Positions 59,074 through 64,000 of a stretch of DNA of 64,000 nt are shown here, piece by piece; position 1 is the first letter of the stretch; each line of letters opens with the position of its first letter. The notes under the pieces are model-generated. The model was not told where the DNA came from, ran no database searches, and saw nothing but the letters and a program-made list of their open reading frames with translations. A program made the translations under genes and the position numbers. This DNA comes from Paenibacillus cellulositrophicus (GTDB lineage: Bacteria > Bacillota > Bacilli > Paenibacillales > Paenibacillaceae), in the NCBI RefSeq assembly GCF_009363095.1, contig NZ_CP045295.1, forward strand, positions 6,105,001 through 6,169,000, given 5' to 3'.

Positions 59074-59721
59074 ATGGATACGGAAGAGATCGAGCAGTCC
59101 CCGAGGGACCTGCTAAAATATGAACGCGAATACATAGAAAAAGATTACCGGTACATAGCGGGCGTGGACGAGGTTGGAAGAGGCTGTTTATTTGGCGACG
59201 TGGTGGCGGCGGCCGTGATTCTGCCGGAAGGACTCGTTCTGGAGGGCGTCGACGATTCGAAAAAATTGAGCGCCAAAAAACGGGACCTTCTGTACGACGT
59301 GATTATGGAGCAGGCGCTTGCCGTCAGCGTAGGGTACGTGGATGCTCGGACGATCGATGAAATCAATATTAAGCAGGCGGCCCGCCTGGCGATGAAAAAG
59401 GCGGTGCTTGGCCTGACGATCGCCGCGGATTTTTTGCTGGTGGACGCGGAGCATGTGGACGTGCCCGTTCCACAGCTGGCGATCATAAAGGGGGACGCTA
59501 ACAGCCAATCGATTGCCGCGGCTTCGATCGTGGCCAAGGTTAGCCGGGACCGGCTGTGTGAAGGGGAATGGGAGGCGAAGTATCCTGAGTACGGCATCGC
59601 GATTCATAAGGGCTATGCAACCAAACTGCACCGTGAGCAGCTGGCAGCTTTGGGACCGACACCGATGCATCGCCGCAGTTTTTTGAAAAATATGGAAGTT
59701 GTGCAGCAGACCCTGTTCTAG
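59074..59721 (+). CDS. rnhB: ribonuclease HII (divergent form)
   Basis: A 215-residue ribonuclease that cuts RNA in RNA-DNA hybrids and removes misincorporated ribonucleotides. The catalytic acids are in AGVDEVGRG (D32, E33), FLLVDAEHV and KGDANSQSI. After GRG the sequence is CLFGDVVAAAV, whereas the usual form is PLAGPVVAAAV, and the N-terminal extension of the Bacillus enzyme is missing. GGAGGAGG lies 8 bases before the ATG. It is the expected neighbour of ylqG. Confidence 0.92.
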   Translation: MDTEEIEQSPRDLLKYEREYIEKDYRYIAGVDEVGRGCLFGDVVAAAVILPEGLVLEGVDDSKKLSAKKRDLLYDVIMEQALAVSVGYVDARTIDEINIKQAARLAMKKAVLGLTIAADFLLVDAEHVDVPVPQLAIIKGDANSQSIAAASIVAKVSRDRLCEGEWEAKYPEYGIAIHKGYATKLHREQLAALGPTPMHRRSFLKNMEVVQQTLF

Positions 59722-59737
59722 GGCTGCTGTTTTTTTG
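59704..59737 (+). terminator. terminator overlapping the 3' end of rnhB
   Basis: CAGCAG-A-CCCT and AGGG-CTGCTG form a hairpin that includes the rnhB stop codon and is followed by seven T residues. Confidence 0.85.
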
Positions 59738-60160
59738 CCAAGTAAAATGGAAACTCGGGTGTCGCGATGTAAACTTTTATAAGGAAAAAGTTTGGCTGAT
59801 CAGACTTTTGGAAGGTGCGTTTTTCTGGATAAGTATCTCCAAGCTTTGATTCAGAAAAAAGACCAACCTTAGATGCAGGCTCGCCGTTTCGCGTCGTCTC
59901 TGTTCCTCGCGGACCAATCAGGACGTAACGATGACCCCAGCATCCGATAAAACGTATTCAGCCAGATTCGTAATTTGTTGGACGGTATTTTACATTTCAT
60001 GTTTGAAGAGCTGAGCATTTGCAGCAATTATGAAGATAAATGACGATCTTTGATGAAAAGAAACAACGGAGATCGTGAACGCAGATAGACGGACTACAGC
60101 CCGCGGCTGGTTCGGCCGATAAATAAATAAACGAAGGAATACGGAAGGGGGAGAGGGACA
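59738..60160. other. 423-bp intergenic region before ylqG, nothing recognised
   Basis: No ORF with a start and ribosome binding site, no tRNA and no known riboswitch was recognised. Imperfect complementary segments exist (for example ACGATCTTTGATG against GAGATCGTGAACG), but none is convincing. It must hold the promoter for the ylqG-ylqH-yraN operon. Confidence 0.5.
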
Positions 60161-62218
60161 TTGAATATCGGTTCACTGCTGCGCGGCATGATGGGAGACA
60201 CCAAAGCGGGCGAGACCAAACAGCTGGATTTGAAGGAAGGGCAAGTCGTCCGCGGCGTTGTGCTGAGCGTCTCTGAGGACGGACAGGAGGCCGTCCTGCA
60301 GATCCAAGGCGTCAAAGTACGGGCGGCGCTGGAAACGCCGCTTCAGCCCGGCCAGGCAGCGGTCCTGCAGGTACAGCCGGACAATGGCGGCGGCCTTCCG
60401 GTATTGAAAGCGATGGAGGGTTCCCCCTATGGGTCCGGGACTCCGATGTCGCTTGCGGACGTGCTGCAATCGCTCGATCTGCCGGATACGCCGGAGAATC
60501 GGGCCATGCTGGAGGCGCTGCGGTCTTCGGGCGTATATGTGACAAAAGAAAACGCAGCCGTCTTCAAAGACGCGCTGGCGTTAAAACCTGGCGGGGTCAG
60601 CACGGAGCAGTGGCTTGGCGCCGCATCGATTGCCAATCAGCGCGGACTGCCGCTGACGGCCGAAAGCGTCCGCGGGCTGCAGCAGGCGGTATTCGGCCCG
60701 CCGGTGCACCAGCTGCTTCACGTGCTGGAGGAACAGTTGAATGCGTTCACCGCGCAGGCTGGAGCGGGTTCGGAGGAAGCGGGGGCCGCAATCAAAAGCG
60801 GACAGGGCGTCATTACGCCACAGGCTCTGGGGCAGCAGCCGCCGGCTTCGTTACCCGGAGCGGCTACGCAGCCTGGGGCTGGCAGCATAGCGGCTCCCGA
60901 AGCGGAGCCAACGGCCGGTGCCCGCAGCCCAAAGAGCACCGAGGCAGAGGGGGATGCCGGGAAGACGGCGGGGCGCGCGGCTGACGGCACATCCGCGGCC
61001 GGCACGGCTGCCGCGGCGTCCCATCCGGCGGCGGCGCTTCAGCCGCTGGTCGCCAGGCTGCAGGCGCTGCTGCAGCAGCTGCGCGCGGCACCGCTCACGG
61101 GTGCCGCCGCACCAACGCCCGCCCCGGCTGAGCCGGCGGGCGGGCCTGCTGCCGGCGGCTCAGCCGCGCCGGCAGCAGAACCTGCGCCGCAGCACGCGGC
61201 GCAGGGAGGCGAAGGCCCCGCAGGCATGGGGCCTTCGCTGAAGACGCCCCTGTCCCACGGTGCGGAGCCGTGGGTGGGGCGTCTCTTGAAGCTGCTCGGT
61301 GCGGAGCACGAGCAGCAGGGCGTGCGCGCGGCGCTGCTGCAGCCCGCGCAGGAGGCCCCGCAGGGGCCGGGTGCCGCGGCGGGGAACGCGCGGCAGCCCT
61401 TGGCTGCACCGGCCGCAGGCCAGGGTGCAGCGGCAGAGGCAGGCCCGGCACAGCCGGGGCCTGCGCCGGGAGCGGCGAGCGCGGCAGGGGCCGCCGCCGC
61501 GCAGCCCGCTCCCCAAGTCGCGGACGGTCCGGAGCTGACCGTCCGGCCGCATGCGGTTCAGCAGCAGCCTCCCGGCCCGGCGCATCACGCCGTCCGGCCG
61601 GAGCAGCTGGCTGAGCCCGCTGCGCGGATGGAGCAGGCGCTGCAGGAAACCGGGCAGCGCGACACGCTGAAGGGGCTCCTCCTTCAGCTCGTCCAGGACG
61701 ATGCTGCGCCGCCGGCCTTGAAGGAGGCGGCGCAGCAGGTCATCTCGCAGCTGACCGGCCAGCAGCTGCTCCTGAACACGGACCGGACGGCGCCGTTCGC
61801 CCAGGTCACGCTGTTCCTGCCCTTGAACGGGCCGGACGGCCAGGAGACGGCGTCGGTGCATGTCCAGTCCAGGCGCGGCCCCAAGGGTGAACTGGATGCA
61901 TCCAACTGCCGCCTGTGGTTCGACCTTCAGATGAAGCATCTCGGGCAGACGCTGATCGACGTCCAGATCGTCGACCGGATCGTCAGTCTGAAGGTCCACA
62001 ATGATCAGGAATGGGCTCAGTCCCTGGTGGAAGACAGACGTCCTGAAATCGCTGACGCTCTATCCTCCATCGGCTATCAGCTTCTGACGCTTAAAGCCGC
62101 TCCGCTACCGTCTCCGGCCGATGAACAACAGCCAGCTGGCTTGAGTGCGGCCATGGGCGGTCACCGCGTGGCGGACTTCGTGCCGCAGAGCTACAAGGGG
62201 GTGGATATGAGGGTATGA
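60161..62218 (+). CDS. ylqG: YlqG, FliK/flagellar hook-length-control-like protein
   Basis: A 685-residue protein. The N-terminal 190 residues are ordered (LKEGQVVRGVVLSVSEDGQE). Residues of about 195-510 are low complexity, dominated by Ala, Pro, Gly and Gln. The last 170 residues form a domain (LLLNTDRTAPFAQVTLFLPL, then LWFDLQMKHLGQTLIDVQIV) that matches the Flg_hook/FliK C-terminus. Its partner ylqH encodes an FlhB-like tail, so the pair resembles a FliK/FlhB switch outside the flagellar cluster. The start is TTG at 60161 after GGGGGAGAGGG. It overlaps ylqH by 4 bases. Confidence 0.88.
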   Translation: MNIGSLLRGMMGDTKAGETKQLDLKEGQVVRGVVLSVSEDGQEAVLQIQGVKVRAALETPLQPGQAAVLQVQPDNGGGLPVLKAMEGSPYGSGTPMSLADVLQSLDLPDTPENRAMLEALRSSGVYVTKENAAVFKDALALKPGGVSTEQWLGAASIANQRGLPLTAESVRGLQQAVFGPPVHQLLHVLEEQLNAFTAQAGAGSEEAGAAIKSGQGVITPQALGQQPPASLPGAATQPGAGSIAAPEAEPTAGARSPKSTEAEGDAGKTAGRAADGTSAAGTAAAASHPAAALQPLVARLQALLQQLRAAPLTGAAAPTPAPAEPAGGPAAGGSAAPAAEPAPQHAAQGGEGPAGMGPSLKTPLSHGAEPWVGRLLKLLGAEHEQQGVRAALLQPAQEAPQGPGAAAGNARQPLAAPAAGQGAAAEAGPAQPGPAPGAASAAGAAAAQPAPQVADGPELTVRPHAVQQQPPGPAHHAVRPEQLAEPAARMEQALQETGQRDTLKGLLLQLVQDDAAPPALKEAAQQVISQLTGQQLLLNTDRTAPFAQVTLFLPLNGPDGQETASVHVQSRRGPKGELDASNCRLWFDLQMKHLGQTLIDVQIVDRIVSLKVHNDQEWAQSLVEDRRPEIADALSSIGYQLLTLKAAPLPSPADEQQPAGLSAAMGGHRVADFVPQSYKGVDMRV

Positions 62219-62517
62219 GCAGCAAGCCTCAGGAGCCGTCCCCAAGTTTGAAAAAGGCCGTCGCCCTCAAATACGCGCCCGGTGACAACGATGCCCCGGT
62301 CGTCGTGGCGAAGGGGCGGGGGAAAGTGGCGGATACGATTCTCGAGACGGCGAAGGAACACGGGGTCCCCGTTCAGGAGGACGCCGCGCTGGTGGAGGTC
62401 CTCTCCAAGCTGGACCTGGACCAACAGATTCCGCCGGAGCTGTATCACCTTGTCGCGGAGGTTCTCAGCTATATTTACCGGGCGGACCGGCTCGCTCGGG
62501 AAAGGCCGTTCGAATGA
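62215..62517 (+). CDS. ylqH: FlhB-like type III export switch protein (YlqH)
   Basis: A 100-residue protein equivalent to the cytoplasmic C-terminal domain of FlhB/EscU. The text KKAVALKYAPGDNDAPVVVA, then IPPELYHLVAEVLSYIYR is typical. The family's usual NPTH self-cleavage site precedes this domain in full FlhB and is absent here, so it cannot autocleave. The ATGA overlap with ylqG suggests coupled translation and a joint role. Confidence 0.93.
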   Translation: MSSKPQEPSPSLKKAVALKYAPGDNDAPVVVAKGRGKVADTILETAKEHGVPVQEDAALVEVLSKLDLDQQIPPELYHLVAEVLSYIYRADRLARERPFE

Positions 62518-62900
62518 ACGGACGGCAAGGAAAAATGAAGGATAACCGCCGCCAAAAAGGAGCAGCCGCTGAGCGGGCGGCAGCCGACCTGCTGCTCTCC
62601 GCAGGTTACCGCGTCCGCGACCGGAACTGGCGCTGCCGCAGCGGCGAACTGGACGTGGTCGCCGAGGACGGCGGCGTCATTGTTTTTGTGGAGGTGCGCA
62701 GCCGGACCGCCGGCACCTCCTTCGGCACAGCCGCAGAATCTGTGAATTTCCGCAAAATCCGCAAGGTCCGCAGCACGGCCGAAGTGTATCTTCACGCACA
62801 GCGGCTGGAGGGCCGCGAGGTACGCTTTGACGTCGTCGCCGTGGAGCTGGGGCGCGATCTAAGCATTGCCGCGATTCATCATATACAGGGGGCGTTCTAG
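62514..62900 (+). CDS. yraN: YraN family protein (UPF0102)
   Basis: A 128-residue protein of the UPF0102 family with a nuclease-like fold related to Holliday junction resolvases. The catalytic-site pattern is RDRNWRCRSGELDVVAEDGG and then VFVEVRSRT. It overlaps ylqH by 4 bases; an alternative ATG at 62535 fits the usual family start. It ends the operon with a terminator. In many relatives comM follows, but here small unknown genes do. Confidence 0.92.
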   Translation: MNGRQGKMKDNRRQKGAAAERAAADLLLSAGYRVRDRNWRCRSGELDVVAEDGGVIVFVEVRSRTAGTSFGTAAESVNFRKIRKVRSTAEVYLHAQRLEGREVRFDVVAVELGRDLSIAAIHHIQGAF

Positions 62901-62914
62901 GACGAGCCCCTAAT

Positions 62915-62953
62915 AAAAAAACTTCCATTACCATGCGATTGGAAGTTTTTTTA
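62915..62953. terminator. rho-independent terminator after yraN
   Basis: AAAAAAACTTCC pairs with GGAAGTTTTTTT around a 14-base loop. Confidence 0.92.
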
Positions 62954-63027
62954 TTACCCCATTTTCACTGAGACAACTAACAGCATTAGTGCATCCAGAT
63001 CGGCCGGCTTTATCTGGAGGTGGAAAA

Positions 63028-63075
63028 GTGGATGTATTAATTGTAATTATTTACCTTATGGTGAAGGCGATTTGA
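63028..63075 (+). CDS. possible 15-residue hydrophobic peptide
   Basis: A GTG at 63028 lies 5 bases after GGAGGTG and reads a 15-residue hydrophobic peptide (MDVLIVIIYLMVKAI) before TGA. It could be a leader or toxin-like peptide, or the 5' remnant of a decayed membrane protein gene. The surrounding DNA is AT-richer than the preceding operon. Evidence is the ribosome binding site and composition only. Confidence 0.3.
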   Translation: MDVLIVIIYLMVKAI

Positions 63076-63235
63076 ACTCATCATAGAATAATCTAAGTAG
63101 AAGTGATGTGTGAACTTGCCTAAAATAGAATTTTTCCTAGGTATCAACATCAGAGGATGATAGTAATTATTTTATTGAGCTTACCTCAACCCGTTCTACA
63201 TCGAAAGGGGAAACGACGATTTAGTGGGAGGTATC

Positions 63236-63595
63236 ATGAGGAATATTCTGAATTTTCTTATTACCTTTTTGGTGTTCTGGATAGGCAATGAGTACTTTAA
63301 TCCATATCTTTCGATAACAGATACTAAAACTTTGCTGATTGCATCCCTTCTTATGTTCATAATTAGTCTTTTATTCAGTTTAGCCATGGTAATGTCGGTT
63401 ATGCTGATCACTGTAGGAATTGGGTGTTTAACCACTCCGGCTTTAATGTTGGCTTCCATCGTGCTGACACCCATTAAACTTTGGCTTCTGGACAAATACC
63501 TGTATGGATTTGAAATACATGGATTGTGGACATATGTCATTCTTACTTTGGTTCTTAGCCTATTCACAGTGAAAGTAAAAGAGAGGCATGATTGA
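63236..63595 (+). CDS. small membrane protein, holin-like or unknown
   Basis: A 119-residue protein with four hydrophobic segments (MRNILNFLITFLVFWIGN, then LLIASLLMFIISLLFSLAMV, MSVMLITVGIGCLTTPALML and a last one near the C-terminus). It resembles the phage holin family IV/YvlD-like class in layout, but I cannot name it. GGGAGG lies 4 bases before the ATG at 63236; an in-frame GTG at 63224 is possible. The region is AT-richer than the core genes upstream, hinting at a different origin. Confidence 0.65.
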   Translation: MRNILNFLITFLVFWIGNEYFNPYLSITDTKTLLIASLLMFIISLLFSLAMVMSVMLITVGIGCLTTPALMLASIVLTPIKLWLLDKYLYGFEIHGLWTYVILTLVLSLFTVKVKERHD

Positions 63596-63644
63596 CGATA
63601 TGGCAAAAAGCCTGTGAGAACATTTACGAATTGAGGAGGAACCT

Positions 63645-63830
63645 GTGTTTAAAAATAGACACTGGAAAAAGTATCTCATTCTACTTGCCATTACGCTACC
63701 TGTTTTTATTGTTTTTATATTTATGCTTCCACATGATAAACAGCCTATTGCACTAGGTATATGTCCATCCATATTCTGGATATTGTATTATTCATGGATC
63801 GCAATGGAGAATAGAAAAAAAGATAGATAG
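63645..63830 (+). CDS. small membrane protein, 61 aa
   Basis: A 61-residue protein with two hydrophobic segments (KYLILLAITLPVFIVFIFML and IALGICPSIFWILYYSWIAM) and basic ends. The start is GTG at 63645 after GAGGAGGAACCT. It follows the previous membrane protein by 49 bases and is likely co-transcribed. No family is recognised. Confidence 0.6.
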   Translation: MFKNRHWKKYLILLAITLPVFIVFIFMLPHDKQPIALGICPSIFWILYYSWIAMENRKKDR

Positions 63831-63965
63831 AACAAATATTTAATGAAGGATAACATGAAGTTCTATCCTACAATAATGGCGTTTGGTTACCCGATGATTT
63901 ACCTCTAAGGGTTAAATTAATCCAGATGAGATGATTGGGTTTTGAAGAGAGAATGGATTGACGGA

Positions 63966-63999
63966 AATAACCTGCCACAAATGGCAGGTTATTCTTTGT
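63966..63999. terminator. terminator-like hairpin near the window end
   Basis: AATAACCTGCCA and TGGCAGGTTATT pair perfectly with a four-base loop and are followed by CTTTGTT. No gene is seen between 63831 and this hairpin. Confidence 0.7.
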
Positions 64000-64000
64000 T

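Noticed and set aside
60864..61999. Several overlapping frames on both strands inside ylqG
   Set aside because: The Ala/Pro/Gly-rich coding region is GC-rich and poor in stop codons in every frame; only the ylqG frame has flanking conserved domains.

Overview
The window is a chromosomal segment of a Gram-positive, endospore-forming member of the Firmicutes, most likely Paenibacillus or a close relative. Gene order follows the Bacillus core (rsmD-coaD-ylbJ-ylbL-ylbM-yceD-rpmF; fapR-plsX-fab genes-rnc-smc-ftsY; ylxM-ffh-rpsP-khpA-rimM-trmD; rplS-lepB-rbgA-rnhB-ylqG-ylqH-yraN). There are YlbJ, YjcZ and FapR proteins, AGGAGG-type ribosome binding sites and moderately GC-rich DNA. No rRNA, tRNA, CRISPR array, complete insertion sequence or prophage was seen.

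Region 1 (1-22 kb) is accessory. It holds rpiA, a VanZ-like protein, an MhqR-like MarR regulator with a clear palindromic operator and YwbE. It also holds an HTH regulator divergent from a second FabF paralogue, with a four-copy 15-bp tandem repeat between them. Next come a methyltransferase, an acetyltransferase, and a sigma factor / membrane protein / secreted TPR protein operon. Two SGNH hydrolases, a TetM/EF-G-like GTPase, an oligo-1,6-glucosidase, a GH25 muramidase and several small exported or spore-type proteins follow. One Gly/Tyr/Pro-rich ORF at 20.6-20.9 kb is cut by an in-frame TGA at codon 6.

Region 2 (22-43 kb) carries core genes: rsmD-coaD, ylbJ, ylbL, tmcAL, yceD-rpmF, and the FapR-controlled phospholipid and fatty acid cluster fapR-plsX-fabH-fabD-fabG-acpP-fabF. 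This runs on into rnc, smc and ftsY. The cluster contains the initiating (FabH), malonyl transfer (FabD), reducing (FabG), carrier (AcpP) and elongating (FabF) activities, plus PlsX, which feeds acyl chains into membrane lipid. A FapR box lies upstream of fapR. After ftsY a minus-strand cluster encodes a TuaH-like glycosyltransferase, a pyruvyl transferase and two small proteins that share a C-terminal domain; it looks like a surface glycan module. A hemolysin III family protein follows.

Region 3 (43-64 kb) carries the protein targeting and ribosome genes ylxM-ffh, rpsP-khpA and rimM-trmD. About 5.5 kb of accessory genes (dipeptidase, double-GNAT protein, ArsR-like regulator, MFS exporter) then separates trmD from rplS. 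The rplS gene is preceded by a promoter and a structured leader of the L19-leader type, and lepB and rbgA follow. YitT and a cystine-type amino acid ABC transporter separate rbgA from rnhB. Between the transporter and rnhB lies an unexplained array of seven degenerate 18-20 bp repeats ending in a terminator. The window closes with a YlqG/FliK-like protein, an FlhB-like tail protein, YraN, and an AT-richer stretch with small membrane proteins.

The most unusual items are the interrupted Gly/Tyr ORF, the repeat array at 58.7 kb, the sigma factor operon with an apparent CTG start, the glycan cluster with its duplicated small domain, and the palindromic operators.
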